A stretch of 64,000 bases of DNA from Saccharopolyspora endophytica (GTDB lineage: Bacteria > Actinomycetota > Actinomycetes > Mycobacteriales > Pseudonocardiaceae), in contig NZ_JAGPXE010000001.1 in NCBI RefSeq assembly GCF_018070075.1, forward strand, positions 496,001 through 560,000, in the 5' to 3' direction. This document shows positions 17,951-28,542 of this stretch, one piece after another. Position 1 is the stretch's first letter, and every line of letters starts with the position of its first letter. Both the position numbers and the translations under genes were made by a program. Below the pieces are notes generated by a model that did no database searches, was not told the DNA's origin, and was given only the letters and a program-made list of their open reading frames with translations.

Positions 17951-19264
17951 ATGACCGAAGCGAGCACCAGCCCGGTGACCCCGGTGCTGACCAAGCGGTG
18001 GCTGTCGCCGAACTCCTGGACGCTGCACACCTACGAGCAGCTGGAGGGCTACACCGCCCTGCGCAAGGCGCTGCGCGCCCACCCGGACCAGCTGATCGAG
18101 CTGGTCAAGGCCTCAGGGCTGCGCGGTCGCGGCGGCGCGGGCTTCCCGGCGGGCGTGAAGTGGAGCTTCATGCCCAAGGACCCGGTCAAGCCGCACTACC
18201 TGGTCATCAACGCCGACGAGGGCGAACCGGGGACCTGCAAGGACATCCCGCTGATGATGGCCGATCCGCACTCGCTGATCGAGGGCTGCATCATCGCCAG
18301 CTACGCGATGCGGGCCAACCACTGCATGATCTACGTGCGCGGTGAGGCCCTGCACCCGATGCGGCGGCTCCACCACGCGGTCCGCGAGGCCTACGCCGCC
18401 GGGTACCTGGGCAAGAACATCCTCGACTCCGGCTTCGACCTGGACATCGTCGTGCACGCCGGGGCGGGCGCCTACATCTGCGGTGAGGAGACCGCGCTGC
18501 TGGACTCCCTGGAGGGCAAGCGCGGTCAGCCGCGGCTCAAGCCCCCGTTCCCCGCGGCGGCAGGGCTCTACGCCTGCCCGACGACGGTGAACAACGTGGA
18601 GACCATCGCGTCGGTGCCGTTCATCGTCAACGGCGGTTCGGACTGGTTCCGGACCATGGGCAGCGAGAAGTCGCCGGGGCCGAAGATCTACTCGATCTCC
18701 GGGCACGTCGAGAACCCGGGCCAGTACGAGGCGCCGATGGGCACCACGCTGCGGCAGCTGCTGGAGCTCGCGGGCGGCATGAAGGACGGCGTCCCGCTGA
18801 AGTTCTGGACCCCGGGCGGGTCCTCGACGCCGCTGTTCACCGCCGATCACCTCGACGTCCCGCTGGACTTCGAGGGCGCGGCCGAGGCCGGATCGATGCT
18901 GGGCACCACGGCCGTCCAGGTGTTCAACGAGACGGTGTCGGTGCCGTGGGCCGTGATGAAGTGGACGCAGTTCTACGAGCACGAGTCCTGCGGCAAGTGC
19001 ACCCCCTGCCGGGAGGGCACCTACTGGCTCGCGCAGGTGCTGGAGCGGATGGTCGACGGGCACGGCACCGAGGAGGACATCGACACCCTCCTGGACGTCT
19101 GCGACAACATCTTCGGCCGCTCGTTCTGCGCCCTCGGCGACGGCGCGGTCAGCCCGATCACCAGCGGTATCAAGTACTTCCGCGAGGAGTTCCTCGCGCT
19201 CTGCTCGAAGAATTCGGGCGGAAACGACAAGTCCGCCGCGGAACTGGTAGGAGCGGCCCGATGA
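17951..19264 (+). CDS. nuoF: NADH-quinone oxidoreductase subunit F
   Basis: A 437-residue subunit that binds NADH, FMN and the 4Fe-4S cluster N3, the entry point for electrons. [16 protein letters not shown] is the nucleotide-binding loop. [13 protein letters not shown] and [12 protein letters not shown] are FMN-site blocks. [13 protein letters not shown] together with a downstream Cys (SFCALGDGA) ligates the cluster. GAGGGTGG lies directly before the chosen ATG at 17951. A GTG at 17939 overlapping the nuoE stop would add four residues. Confidence 0.95.
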   Translation: MTEASTSPVTPVLTKRWLSPNSWTLHTYEQLEGYTALRKALRAHPDQLIELVKASGLRGRGGAGFPAGVKWSFMPKDPVKPHYLVINADEGEPGTCKDIPLMMADPHSLIEGCIIASYAMRANHCMIYVRGEALHPMRRLHHAVREAYAAGYLGKNILDSGFDLDIVVHAGAGAYICGEETALLDSLEGKRGQPRLKPPFPAAAGLYACPTTVNNVETIASVPFIVNGGSDWFRTMGSEKSPGPKIYSISGHVENPGQYEAPMGTTLRQLLELAGGMKDGVPLKFWTPGGSSTPLFTADHLDVPLDFEGAAEAGSMLGTTAVQVFNETVSVPWAVMKWTQFYEHESCGKCTPCREGTYWLAQVLERMVDGHGTEEDIDTLLDVCDNIFGRSFCALGDGAVSPITSGIKYFREEFLALCSKNSGGNDKSAAELVGAAR

Positions 19265-21789
19265 CCCTGGCACCCGAATCCGAAGCGCGCCCGGTCCCGG
19301 AGGGCTACGTCCGGCTCACCATCGACGGCATCGAGGTCGAGGCGCCCAAGGGCGAGCTGCTGATCCGGACCGCCGAGCGGATGGGCATCACCATCCCGCG
19401 GTTCTGCGACCACCCGCTGCTGGACCCCGCGGGTGCCTGCCGGCAGTGCCTGGTCGAGGTCGAGATGAACGGCCGGGCGATGCCGAAACCGCAGGCGTCC
19501 TGCACCATGACGGTCGCCGACGGGATGGTCGTCAAGACGCAGAACTCCTCGCCGGTGGCCGACAAGGCGCAGCAGGGCGTGATGGAGCTCCTGCTCATCA
19601 ACCACCCGCTGGACTGCCCGGTCTGCGACAAGGGCGGCGAGTGCCCGCTGCAGAACCAGGCGCTCAAGCACGGCCGCGCGGAGTCCCGCTTCCACGACAC
19701 CAAGCGGACCTTCGCCAAGCCGGTGCCGATCTCCTCGCAGGTCCTGCTGGACCGCGAGCGCTGCGTGCTCTGCCAGCGCTGCACCCGGTTCTCCAAGCAG
19801 ATCGCCGGTGACCCGTTCATCGAGCTGCTGGAACGCGGTGCGCTGCAGCAGATCGGCATCGGCGAGCAGCAGCCGTTCCAGTCCTACTTCTCCGGCAACA
19901 CCATCCAGATCTGTCCGGTCGGCGCGCTGACCAGCGCCGCCTACCGGTTCCGGTCGCGGCCGTTCGACCTGGTCTCCACCCCCGGGCAGTGCGAGCACTG
20001 CGCGTCGGGCTGCGCGACCCGGAACGACTGGCGGCGCGGCAAGGTGATGCGTCGGCTGGCCGGGGACGACCCGGAGGTCAACGAGGAGTGGATCTGCGAC
20101 AAGGGCCGCTTCGCGTTCCGCTACGCCAACGCCGCTGACCGCATCACCCGGCCGCAGATCCGGGAGAACGGGCAGCTGCGCGAGGCGTCCTGGACCGAGG
20201 CGCTGCAGGCCGCCGCCGAGGGCCTGACCGCCGCGCGCGACGCGGGCGGGGTCGGGGTGCTGCCCGGCGGCCGGTTGACCGTCGAGGACGCCTACGCCTA
20301 CTCGAAGTTCGCGCGGGTCGCGCTGCGCACCAACGACATCGACCACCGCGCCCGGCCGCACTCCACCGAGGAGCTGCGGTTCCTGGAGTCCACCGTGGTC
20401 GGGGTGACGCCGGAGAACGGTGTCACCTACGCCGATCTGGAGTCGGCTCCGGCGGTGCTGTGCGTGGCGTTCGAGCCGGAGGAGGAGTCGCCGATCGTCT
20501 TCCTGCGGCTGCGCAAGGCCGCGCGGGCGGGCAAGACGCAGGTCTTCCACGTCGCCCCGCGCACCTCGCCGGGCGTGGAGAAGACCACGGTCATCACCCA
20601 CGCCGGAGGCCCGGTGCGAACCGGTTCGCTCGTGCAGTGCGTGCCCGGTGGCGAGGCCGCCGCGCTGGAGTCGCTGCCGTCCGATGTGGACGAAGCGATC
20701 CGGCAGCAGGGCGCGGTGCTCATCGTCGGCGAACGCGCCGCCGAGGTGCCCGGCCTGCTGTCCGAGGTGCTGCGCACCGCCCAGCGCACGGGAGCCAGGG
20801 TCGCCTGGATCCCCCGCCGCGCGGGCGAACGCGGCGCCATCGAGGCCGGTGCGCTGCCGACACTGCTGCCCGGCGCGCGTCCCGTCGTCGACGACCACGC
20901 CCGCTCCGACGTGGAGCGGACCTGGGGCATGGCACCCGGTTCGCTGCCCGCCGCCGCGGGGCGCGACGCCACCGAGATCCTCACCGCAGCCGCCTCCGGG
21001 GAGCTCTCCGGCCTGGTGGTCGGCGGCGTCGACCCGGATGACCTGCCCGACCCGGAGCTGGCCCGCAAGGCCCTGACCGGTGCCGGTTTCGTGGTCAGCC
21101 TGGAACTCCGCCCCAGCGCGGTGACCGAGCAGGCCGACGTGGTGCTGCCGATCGCGCCCAGCGCGGAGAAGAGCGGCAGCTACCTCAACTGGGAGGGCCG
21201 CCGCCGCGAGTTCACCACCACCATCGACGGCACCGGCGCGCTGCCGGACTGCCGGGTGCTGGACACCCTCGCGGTCGAGATGGACGCCGACCTGTTCACC
21301 CAGAGCCCGGCCGCCGCGAGCGCCGAGCTCGACCGCCTCGGCACCCACACCGGCGGACGCACCGCAGGACCTGACGAGGCCGTCGCGCACGCACCACGCC
21401 CCGGCCCCGGCCAGGCCGTGCTGGCGACCTGGCGGCAGCTGCTGGACAACGGTTCGCTGCAGGACGAGGAGCCGAGCCTGGCGGGCACCGCCCGCAACCG
21501 GGTCGCGATCGTCTCGCCGGAGACCGCCAAGCGCGTCGAGATCAGTTCCGGACAACGGCTGGAGGTCCGCACCGAGCAGGGCAAGATCGTGCTGCCGGTC
21601 GAGATCGCCGACATGCCCGACGACGTCGTGTGGGTGCCCACCGACTCCGGGAAGGCCCGCGTGCACAAGGTCCTCGGCGTCGGGCACGGAGCGCTCGTCG
21701 ACATCGCGCCGAGCAGCGCGAGCCCGGAGAGCAACGGGCACTCGCTGAACGGCACTTCCCCGGCCCACCACAACGGGGGGAACGCATGA
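19261..21789 (+). CDS. nuoG: NADH-quinone oxidoreductase subunit G
   Basis: An 842-residue subunit with a chain of iron-sulfur clusters. The N-terminal ferredoxin domain has its Cys ligands in RFCDHPLL and ACRQC (2Fe-2S). The next domain has [16 protein letters not shown] and [11 protein letters not shown] molybdopterin-type domain begins with CEHCASGC, which may bind the extra cluster N7. The later part follows the molybdopterin oxidoreductase fold without obvious cofactor need. It starts at ATG 19261, overlapping the nuoF stop (ATGA). The last 30 residues are Ser/Asn/His-rich. Confidence 0.93.
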   Translation: MTLAPESEARPVPEGYVRLTIDGIEVEAPKGELLIRTAERMGITIPRFCDHPLLDPAGACRQCLVEVEMNGRAMPKPQASCTMTVADGMVVKTQNSSPVADKAQQGVMELLLINHPLDCPVCDKGGECPLQNQALKHGRAESRFHDTKRTFAKPVPISSQVLLDRERCVLCQRCTRFSKQIAGDPFIELLERGALQQIGIGEQQPFQSYFSGNTIQICPVGALTSAAYRFRSRPFDLVSTPGQCEHCASGCATRNDWRRGKVMRRLAGDDPEVNEEWICDKGRFAFRYANAADRITRPQIRENGQLREASWTEALQAAAEGLTAARDAGGVGVLPGGRLTVEDAYAYSKFARVALRTNDIDHRARPHSTEELRFLESTVVGVTPENGVTYADLESAPAVLCVAFEPEEESPIVFLRLRKAARAGKTQVFHVAPRTSPGVEKTTVITHAGGPVRTGSLVQCVPGGEAAALESLPSDVDEAIRQQGAVLIVGERAAEVPGLLSEVLRTAQRTGARVAWIPRRAGERGAIEAGALPTLLPGARPVVDDHARSDVERTWGMAPGSLPAAAGRDATEILTAAASGELSGLVVGGVDPDDLPDPELARKALTGAGFVVSLELRPSAVTEQADVVLPIAPSAEKSGSYLNWEGRRREFTTTIDGTGALPDCRVLDTLAVEMDADLFTQSPAAASAELDRLGTHTGGRTAGPDEAVAHAPRPGPGQAVLATWRQLLDNGSLQDEEPSLAGTARNRVAIVSPETAKRVEISSGQRLEVRTEQGKIVLPVEIADMPDDVVWVPTDSGKARVHKVLGVGHGALVDIAPSSASPESNGHSLNGTSPAHHNGGNA

Positions 21790-23093
21790 CCAGAACAGCC
21801 GAACTCCTCGCGGACGACCCGATCTGGCTGATCCTGCTCAAGGTCGTGGCGATCTTCGTCTTCCTGGTGCTGATGACGCTGCTGACGATCTGGGCGGAAC
21901 GCCGGGTCATCGGCCGCATGCAGCACCGGCCCGGCCCGAACCGAGCGGGACCGTTCGGCATCCTCCAGTCGCTGGCCGACGGCTTGAAGCTGGCCTTCAA
22001 GGAGGACATCCGCCCGGTCATGGCCGACAAGTGGGTGTACTTCCTGGCCCCGGTCATCTCCGCGACACCCGCGCTGGTGTCGTTCGCGGTGATGCCGATC
22101 GGCCCCGAGGTCACCATCTTCGGCGAGCGCACCGCGCTCCAGCTGGTGGACCTGCCGGTGGGCCTGCTGGTCGTCCTGGCCTGCGCCTCGATCGGCGTCT
22201 ACGGCATCGTGCTCGCCGGCTGGGCCTCCGGTTCCCCGTACCCGCTGCTGGGTTCGCTGCGGTCGGCGGCGCAGGTGATCTCCTACGAGATCGCGATGGG
22301 CCTGTCGTTCGTCGCGGTCATCATGTACGCGGGCACGCTGTCGACCTCCGGCATCGTCGCAGCGCAGGAGAACGGCTGGTTCTTCGCGCTGCTGCCGGTG
22401 AGCTTCCTGGTCTACGTGGTGTCGATGGTCGGTGAGACCAACCGCGCCCCGTTCGACCTCCCCGAGGCCGAGTCCGAGCTGGTCGGTGGTTTCCACACCG
22501 AGTACTCGTCGCTGAAGTTCGCGCTGTTCTTCCTCGCCGAGTACATCAACATGGTCACCGTCTCCGCGCTGGCGACGACGCTGTTCCTCGGCGGCTGGCA
22601 CGCGCCGTGGCCGCTGTCGCTGATCGGCGACGGGGTCCTCAACACCGGTTGGTGGCCGGTGCTGTGGTTCCTCGGCAAGACGATCGCGTTCCTGTTCTTC
22701 TTCGTGTGGCTGCGCGGCACGCTTCCCCGCCTGCGCTACGACCAGTTCATGGACCTCGGCTGGAAGCTGCTGGTCCCGGTCAGCCTGGTGTGGATCATGG
22801 CGGTGACCGTCATCCGGGCGCTGCGCAACTCCGAGACCGTCAGCACCCAGCAGTTCATGATCGGCGGCGCGGTCGTGGTGGTGATCCTGGTCGCGGCCAC
22901 GTTCCTCATCCCGGACCGCAAGCCCGAGAAGGACTCCGACGAGGTTCCGCTCGCGGGTAGCGGGTTCCCTGTGCCGCCGATCGACCTGGAAGTCCCCAAG
23001 ACCCCGCCGCGACGCACCTCGGTGCGCTCCGGCACCGGTGCCGGCGAGCTCGCGGGTCCGGAAGGCGAGGAGGCACCCCATGGGAATGTTTGA
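21786..23093 (+). CDS. nuoH: NADH-quinone oxidoreductase subunit H
   Basis: A 435-residue membrane subunit with eight or nine helices that docks the quinone end of the peripheral arm. [20 protein letters not shown] and [20 protein letters not shown] are the two hallmark loops of the ND1 family. A hydrophilic C-terminal tail of about 60 residues extends past the usual end. The start overlaps nuoG (ATGA), and the end overlaps nuoI by 14 bases. Confidence 0.94.
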   Translation: MTRTAELLADDPIWLILLKVVAIFVFLVLMTLLTIWAERRVIGRMQHRPGPNRAGPFGILQSLADGLKLAFKEDIRPVMADKWVYFLAPVISATPALVSFAVMPIGPEVTIFGERTALQLVDLPVGLLVVLACASIGVYGIVLAGWASGSPYPLLGSLRSAAQVISYEIAMGLSFVAVIMYAGTLSTSGIVAAQENGWFFALLPVSFLVYVVSMVGETNRAPFDLPEAESELVGGFHTEYSSLKFALFFLAEYINMVTVSALATTLFLGGWHAPWPLSLIGDGVLNTGWWPVLWFLGKTIAFLFFFVWLRGTLPRLRYDQFMDLGWKLLVPVSLVWIMAVTVIRALRNSETVSTQQFMIGGAVVVVILVAATFLIPDRKPEKDSDEVPLAGSGFPVPPIDLEVPKTPPRRTSVRSGTGAGELAGPEGEEAPHGNV

Positions 23094-23646
23094 TCCGATC
23101 AAGGGATTCGGCGTCACCTTCTCGACGATGTTCAAGAAGGTCGTGACCGAGGAGTACCCCGAGGTCAAGAAGGTCGCCGCGCCCCGGTTCCACGGCCGCC
23201 ACCAGCTCAACCGGCATCCGGACGGGCTGGAGAAGTGCGTGGGCTGCGAGCTGTGCGCCTGGGCGTGCCCGGCCGACGCGATCTTCGTCGAGGGCGGCGA
23301 CAACACCGACGAGGCCCGCTTCTCGCCCGGTGAGCGCTACGGCATGGACTACCAGATCAACTACCTGCGCTGCATCGGCTGCGGGTTGTGCATCGAGGCG
23401 TGCCCGACGCGGGCGCTGACGATGACCAACGAGTACGAGACCGCGGACGACAACCGCCAGGACCTGATCTACACCAAGGCCGACATGCTGGCGCCGCTGC
23501 TGCCCGGCATGGAGCAGCCGCCGCACCCGATGCGCCTCGGCGAGAACGAGCAGGACTACTACGTCAACGGTCCCGAGCTCGCCAAGCAGCGAGGGGTTCC
23601 GGAGGGATCGACGGTGGAATCCGGTCCGGAGGTTGATGCGCGATGA
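23080..23646 (+). CDS. nuoI: NADH-quinone oxidoreductase subunit I
   Basis: A 188-residue ferredoxin-like subunit with two 4Fe-4S clusters (N6a and N6b) that pass electrons to NuoB. The two motifs are [17 protein letters not shown] and [17 protein letters not shown], both complete. AGGCGAGGAGG at 23063-23073 precedes the ATG at 23080, inside the end of nuoH. The stop overlaps nuoJ as ATGA. Confidence 0.95.
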   Translation: MGMFDPIKGFGVTFSTMFKKVVTEEYPEVKKVAAPRFHGRHQLNRHPDGLEKCVGCELCAWACPADAIFVEGGDNTDEARFSPGERYGMDYQINYLRCIGCGLCIEACPTRALTMTNEYETADDNRQDLIYTKADMLAPLLPGMEQPPHPMRLGENEQDYYVNGPELAKQRGVPEGSTVESGPEVDAR

Positions 23647-24596
23647 GCACCGGAATCGTGCTGGCACAGGCCGGCGAGGTGGTCGGCACCGGGGAGACGG
23701 TGCTGTTCTGGGTCCTCGGTCCGCTGTCGCTGCTGGGCGCGCTCGGCATGGTCTTCGCCCGCAACGCGGTGCACTCCGCGCTGTGGCTGGTGCTGACGAT
23801 GCTGAGCCTGGGCGTGCTCTACATGGGTCAGAGCGCGCAGTTCCTGGGCTTCACCCAGATCATCGTCTACACCGGCGCGATCATGATGCTGTTCCTGTTC
23901 GTGCTGATGATGGTCGGCCGCGACTCCTCGGACTCGGTGGTGGAAGTCCTGCGCGGGCAACGCCTCTGGGCCGGTCTCGGCGGCGTCGGTCTGGCAGCGC
24001 TGCTGGTCTCGGGCCTCGCCCGGTCGCTGGCCTCGGTGCAGGCGGCACCGCCGCTGGACCCCTGGCAGCCCGCCGGTGGTGGAGCGGGCGGCCTCGGCCG
24101 GCTGATCTTCACCGACTACCTCTTCCCGTTCGAGCTGACCTCCGCGCTGCTGATCACCGCAGCGGTCGGGGCCATGGTGCTGGCCTACGGCGGCAAGGGC
24201 CGCGGCCCGCGCCTGAGCCAGCGGGAGCGCGCCAACGCGCGGTTCCGCGGCGAGCGCCCGTCGCCGCTACCCGGTCCCGGCGTGTACGCCACGGCCAACT
24301 CGGTCGCGGTGCCCGCGCTGCTGCCGGACGGTTCGGTCGCGCCGGAGTCGCTGTCGGAGCTGCTGGAGAACCTGCCCGCCGAACGGCTCGACGACGAGCG
24401 CCGCGCGGTCGCCGGTGACGAGCCCGAACCCGACGCGCACGCGCTGACCGAAGAGCCGGAGCCGCCCGAGCAGACCGGTTCCGGCAAGTCCGGTGAACCG
24501 GTCATCGACGCGGGTCCCGAGATCCCGGCGCCGGACAACGGCAACGGTCGTCCGGACCAGCGGGCCGGTCACGCCACCGAGGAGGTTCACCAGTGA
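23643..24596 (+). CDS. nuoJ: NADH-quinone oxidoreductase subunit J
   Basis: A 317-residue ND6-type membrane subunit with five helices in residues 15-180. [24 protein letters not shown] contains the conserved pi-bulge helix. The remaining 135 residues are hydrophilic, Glu/Pro-rich and have no membrane segment. Many bacterial NuoJ proteins stop near residue 180-260, so this tail is long and probably sits in the cytoplasm. Starts and ends with 4-base overlaps (ATGA with nuoI, GTGA with nuoK). Confidence 0.92.
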   Translation: MSTGIVLAQAGEVVGTGETVLFWVLGPLSLLGALGMVFARNAVHSALWLVLTMLSLGVLYMGQSAQFLGFTQIIVYTGAIMMLFLFVLMMVGRDSSDSVVEVLRGQRLWAGLGGVGLAALLVSGLARSLASVQAAPPLDPWQPAGGGAGGLGRLIFTDYLFPFELTSALLITAAVGAMVLAYGGKGRGPRLSQRERANARFRGERPSPLPGPGVYATANSVAVPALLPDGSVAPESLSELLENLPAERLDDERRAVAGDEPEPDAHALTEEPEPPEQTGSGKSGEPVIDAGPEIPAPDNGNGRPDQRAGHATEEVHQ

Positions 24597-24892
24597 CCCC
24601 CACGTACTACCTGCTGCTGTCCGCGCTGCTGTTCTCGATCGGCGCGGTCGGAGTCCTGGTGCGGCGCAACGCCATCGTGGTCTTCATGTGCGTCGAGCTG
24701 ATGCTCAACGCGGTCAACCTGACGCTGGTCACCTTCGCCCGCATCGAGGGGACGGTGCACGGGCAGGTCATGGCGTTCTTCGTGATGGTCGTCGCGGCCG
24801 CCGAAGTGGTGGTCGGCCTGGCCATCATCATGTCGATCTTCCGGACGCGTCGCTCGGCCTCGGTCGATGACGCCAACCTGCTCAAGTACTGA
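24593..24892 (+). CDS. nuoK: NADH-quinone oxidoreductase subunit K
   Basis: A 99-residue, three-helix ND4L-type subunit of the proton-pumping arm. The conserved glutamates of the second and third helices are visible in [15 protein letters not shown] and [12 protein letters not shown]. The GTG start at 24593 overlaps the nuoJ stop. Length is exactly that of the family. Confidence 0.95.
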   Translation: MTPTYYLLLSALLFSIGAVGVLVRRNAIVVFMCVELMLNAVNLTLVTFARIEGTVHGQVMAFFVMVVAAAEVVVGLAIIMSIFRTRRSASVDDANLLKY

Positions 24893-24900
24893 GAGGGCGC

Positions 24901-26898
24901 GTGGTGACGGCAAAGATGCTTGAAACCGCAGCGGGGGTCGCCGAGGCGACCGGGCCCGCGCAGTCCTACGCCTGGCTGCTGGTCGCGTTCCCGCTGGTGG
25001 GTGCCGCGATCCTGCTGATCGCGGGACGCCGTGCCAACGGCTGGGGACACCTGCTGGGGTCGGCCACGGTGATCGCCTCGTTCGCCTACGGGCTGTGGCT
25101 GTTCACCTCCGTCGCCGGCAGTCCGGAAGGCGAGCAGGTCCGCGATCTGCACCTGTTCTCCTGGATCCCGGTCAACGCGCTGCAGGTCGACTTCGGACTC
25201 CGGCTGGACCCGCTGTCGATGGTGTTCCTGCTGCTGATCACGGGCGTGGGATCGCTGATCCACCTGTACTCGATCGGCTACATGAGCCACGACCAGCAGG
25301 GGCGCACCGGTTCGGCCAACACCGAGCGCCGCCGGTTCTTCGCCTACCTGAACCTGTTCGTCGCCTCGATGCTGATCCTGGTGCTGGGCAACAGCTTCGT
25401 GACCCTCTACCTCGGCTGGGAGGGCGTCGGCCTGGCGTCGTACCTGCTGATCGGGTTCTGGCAGGGCCGTCCTTCGGCCGCCGCGGCGGCGACCAAGGCG
25501 TTCGTGATGAACCGGGTCGGCGACGTCGGCCTGGCGCTGGCGATCTTCCTGCTGTTCGCCAACCTCGGCACCACGCAGTACGCGGAGGTCTTCGCCCGCG
25601 CCGGTGAGCTCTCGCCGGGCGTGCTGCTGGCCATCACGCTCCTGCTGCTGCTCGGCGCCTGCGGCAAGTCCGGCCAGGTCCCGCTGCAGGCGTGGTTGCC
25701 GGACGCCATGGAGGGCCCGACCCCGGTGTCGGCGCTGATCCACGCCGCGACGATGGTCACCGCGGGCGTCTACCTGGTGGCCCGCTCCAACCCGCTGTTC
25801 TCGCTCTCGCCGGGCGGGCAGCTGGCCGTCACCATCGTCGGCGCCGTGACGCTGCTGGTCGGATGCGTCATCGGCTGCGCCTACGACGACATCAAGAAGG
25901 TGCTGGCGTACTCCACGGTCAGCCAGATCGGCTACATGATGCTGGCGGTCGGGCTCGGCCCGGCCGGGTACGCGCTGGGCATCATGCACCTGCTCACGCA
26001 CGGCTTCTTCAAGGCCGGGCTGTTCCTCGGTGCCGGTTCGGTCATGCACGGCATGAACGACGAGGTCGACATGCGCAAGTTCGGCGGCCTCGCGCGGTAC
26101 ATGCCGATCACCTTCGGCACGTTCGGACTCGGCTACCTCGCGCTGATCGGGTTCCCGTTCCTGTCCGGCTTCTACTCCAAGGACGCCATCATCGAGGCGG
26201 CGTTCGGCCAGGAGGGCTGGCGCGGCTGGATCTTCGGCGGTGCCGCGATGCTGGGCGCGGGCATCACCGCGTTCTACATGACGCGGCTGGTGCTGATGAC
26301 GTTCTTCGGCGAGAAGCGCTGGAAGGACCTGAAGGCGAGCAACGGCCAGGACTTCCACCCGCACGAGTCGCCGGCGATCATGACCGCGCCGATGATCGTG
26401 CTGGCCATCGGTTCGATCGGGGCCGGCATGTTCCTGGCGGGCGGCGACCGGCTGGTGACGTTCCTGTCGCCGTCGCTGGGCGAGCTGCAGGAAGCCCACC
26501 ACACCGCGATCCCGCACGCGATGATCCCCGTGCTGACGGTGGCCATCTCCGCGCTGGGAGCGGTGATCGCGTGGTTTGTCGTCGGCCGCAAGCCGGTTCC
26601 GGTCGAGCGCCCGGCGAAGGTCTCGCCGGTGGTGCGCGCGGCTCGCGCCGACCTCGGCGGCAACGCGTTCAACGACCTCCTCGCGGTGCGCCCGACCTTC
26701 GGCCTGACCAAGGGATTGCTCGCGGTCGACCGCAAGGGCGTCGACGGCACGGTTTCCGGCATCGCCGCGCTGCTGACCTTCAGCTCGGGCCGGATGCGCC
26801 GCTGGCAGACCGGTTTCGTCCGGTCCTACGCGCTGTCCATGCTCTTCGGCGGTGTCGTGGTGATCGCCGCCCTGATGGCAGTGGGGATCCCGACATGA
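24901..26898 (+). CDS. nuoL: NADH-quinone oxidoreductase subunit L
   Basis: A 665-residue, ND5-type proton-pumping subunit with about sixteen helices and the long lateral helix near the C-terminus. Family stretches are [40 protein letters not shown] and [20 protein letters not shown]. It starts at GTG 24901, with GAGAGGG just upstream, or possibly GTG 24904. Its stop overlaps the ATG of a 23-codon open frame that bridges to nuoM. Confidence 0.94.
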   Translation: MVTAKMLETAAGVAEATGPAQSYAWLLVAFPLVGAAILLIAGRRANGWGHLLGSATVIASFAYGLWLFTSVAGSPEGEQVRDLHLFSWIPVNALQVDFGLRLDPLSMVFLLLITGVGSLIHLYSIGYMSHDQQGRTGSANTERRRFFAYLNLFVASMLILVLGNSFVTLYLGWEGVGLASYLLIGFWQGRPSAAAAATKAFVMNRVGDVGLALAIFLLFANLGTTQYAEVFARAGELSPGVLLAITLLLLLGACGKSGQVPLQAWLPDAMEGPTPVSALIHAATMVTAGVYLVARSNPLFSLSPGGQLAVTIVGAVTLLVGCVIGCAYDDIKKVLAYSTVSQIGYMMLAVGLGPAGYALGIMHLLTHGFFKAGLFLGAGSVMHGMNDEVDMRKFGGLARYMPITFGTFGLGYLALIGFPFLSGFYSKDAIIEAAFGQEGWRGWIFGGAAMLGAGITAFYMTRLVLMTFFGEKRWKDLKASNGQDFHPHESPAIMTAPMIVLAIGSIGAGMFLAGGDRLVTFLSPSLGELQEAHHTAIPHAMIPVLTVAISALGAVIAWFVVGRKPVPVERPAKVSPVVRAARADLGGNAFNDLLAVRPTFGLTKGLLAVDRKGVDGTVSGIAALLTFSSGRMRRWQTGFVRSYALSMLFGGVVVIAALMAVGIPT

Positions 26899-26966
26899 CG
26901 ACCTCGCACGGACCCGTTCTGCCCAGTCCTGTTCGGCACAGTGAGCTCCGGGAGGAGATCCGATGA
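26895..26966 (+). CDS. 23-codon bridging open frame between nuoL and nuoM
   Basis: ATG at 26895 overlaps the nuoL stop as ATGA, and the frame ends at TGA 26964-26966, which overlaps the nuoM ATG as ATGA. The encoded peptide, beginning [15 protein letters not shown], has no hydrophobic segment and no known relative that I recognise. The nuoM ribosome site GGGAGGAG lies inside it. Its likely role, if translated, is to carry ribosomes across the 64-base gap. A chance frame is possible. Confidence 0.4.
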   Translation: MTTSHGPVLPSPVRHSELREEIR

Positions 26967-28540
26967 CCCTGCTGCTCGCCCTGGTGCTGCTGCCGATCGT
27001 CGGGTCGGTGGTGGTGGCGCTGCTGCGCGGCAACGCCGGCGCGGCGAAGTGGACCGCGCTGGGGTTCTCCCTCGCCGAGCTCGTGATCGCCGTGGCCGCG
27101 TGGTTCGCCTACGACCCGGCCGGCCCGCGGATGCAGCTGACCAGCTCGATCCCGTGGATCCCGTCGTTCGACATCAACTTCTCGCTCGGCGTGGACGGCA
27201 TCGCGCTGGTGATGGTCCTGGTCATCGCCGTGCTGATGCCGCTGGTGCTGGGCTACAGCTGGGGCGAGAAGCTGCCCGAGGGCCGCACGCACGGCGGGTT
27301 CTTCTCGCTGCTGCTGCTCGAGCAGGCGCTGACCGTGGCGGTCTTCGCCGCCACCGACGTGTTCCTGTTCTACGTGCTCTTCGAGATCATGCTGATCCCG
27401 ATGTACTTCCTCATCGGCGGCTACGGCGGTGAGAACCGCAGCTACGCGGCGGTGAAGTTCTTCCTCTACTCGTTCCTCGGCGGCCTGATCATGCTGGCCT
27501 CGGCCATCGGCGCGTACAGCTACAGCGCGCAGGTCACCGGCGAGGGCACCTTCGACTGGGCCAAGCTCGTCCCGATCCTGTCGGACGCCCCGCTGAACGT
27601 GCAGATCTGGCTGTTCCTGGGCTTCTTCGCGGCGTTCGCGATCAAGGCCCCGCTGATCCCGTTCCACACCTGGCTGCCGGACGCCGCGCAGCAGGCGCCG
27701 ATCGGCGTCGCGGTGATCGTGGTCGGCGTGCTGGACAAGGTCGGCACCTTCGGCTTCCTGCGCTACAGCCTGCCGCTGACGCCGCAGGCGTCGCAGCAGC
27801 TGGCTCCGCTGGTGCTGGTGCTCGCGGTGATCGGGGTGCTCTACGGCTCGCTGCAGGCGTTCGGGCAGACCGATCTCAAGCGGTTCATCGCCTACGTCTC
27901 GATCGCGCACTTCGGGTTCATCGCGCTGGGCATCTTCGCGTTCACCTCGCAGGCGCACGTCGGCGCGGTGTCGTACATGATCAACCACAGCATCGCCACG
28001 GGCATGCTGATCCTGGTGATCGGCATGATCATCGTGCGCGGCGGGTCGACCCGCATCGCCGACTACGGCGGCATGGCGAAGGTGACCCCGCTGCTGGCGG
28101 GCACGCTGCTGATCGCGGGTCTGAGCACCCTGTCGCTGCCGGGGACCAACTCCTTCGTCAGCGAATTCCTCGTGCTGGTCGGGTCTTTCCCGACCCGCCC
28201 GGTGTACACGACGCTGGCCACGATCGGCATGGTGCTGGCCGCGGTCTACGTGCTGTGGCTGTACCAGCGCACGATGCAGGGCCCGGTGCGCGGCGACGCG
28301 CTGCTGGGCACCGCGACCGGGCCGGGGGCGGTGACCGACCCGAACCGCGAAGGCGCGCACCGGCTCCGGCTGGCCGACCTGGGCGCCCGGGAGATCGCCG
28401 TGCTGGCCCCGCTGGTCGTGCTGATCATCGGGCTCGGCGTGTACCCGAAGCCGGTGCTGGACGTGATCAACCCGTCGGTCGCGGCAACCATGAGCGAGGT
28501 CGGCGTCACCGACCCCGTGACCTCGCAGGGAGGTAACTGA
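26963..28540 (+). CDS. nuoM: NADH-quinone oxidoreductase subunit M
   Basis: A 525-residue, ND4-type proton-pumping subunit with fourteen helices. Family motifs include FFVLFEIM-like FYVLFEIMLIPMYFLIGGYG, with the conserved Glu, FHTWLPDAAQQAPIGVAVI, and the discontinuous-helix stretch near TDLKRFIAYVSIAHFGF. The start ATG has GGGAGGAG six bases upstream. A 30-residue polar loop near residues 440-470 separates the last helices. Confidence 0.94.
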   Translation: MTLLLALVLLPIVGSVVVALLRGNAGAAKWTALGFSLAELVIAVAAWFAYDPAGPRMQLTSSIPWIPSFDINFSLGVDGIALVMVLVIAVLMPLVLGYSWGEKLPEGRTHGGFFSLLLLEQALTVAVFAATDVFLFYVLFEIMLIPMYFLIGGYGGENRSYAAVKFFLYSFLGGLIMLASAIGAYSYSAQVTGEGTFDWAKLVPILSDAPLNVQIWLFLGFFAAFAIKAPLIPFHTWLPDAAQQAPIGVAVIVVGVLDKVGTFGFLRYSLPLTPQASQQLAPLVLVLAVIGVLYGSLQAFGQTDLKRFIAYVSIAHFGFIALGIFAFTSQAHVGAVSYMINHSIATGMLILVIGMIIVRGGSTRIADYGGMAKVTPLLAGTLLIAGLSTLSLPGTNSFVSEFLVLVGSFPTRPVYTTLATIGMVLAAVYVLWLYQRTMQGPVRGDALLGTATGPGAVTDPNREGAHRLRLADLGAREIAVLAPLVVLIIGLGVYPKPVLDVINPSVAATMSEVGVTDPVTSQGGN

Positions 28541-28542
28541 CA

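Noticed and set aside
19021-21771. Long minus-strand frame opposite nuoG
   Set aside because: NuoG motifs on the plus strand are complete. The opposite frame is Arg/Gly/His-rich with no family resemblance.
24607-27033. An 808-codon minus-strand frame opposite nuoK-nuoL
   Set aside because: Mirror of the coding strand with His/Gln/Asp-rich sequence and no recognisable domain.
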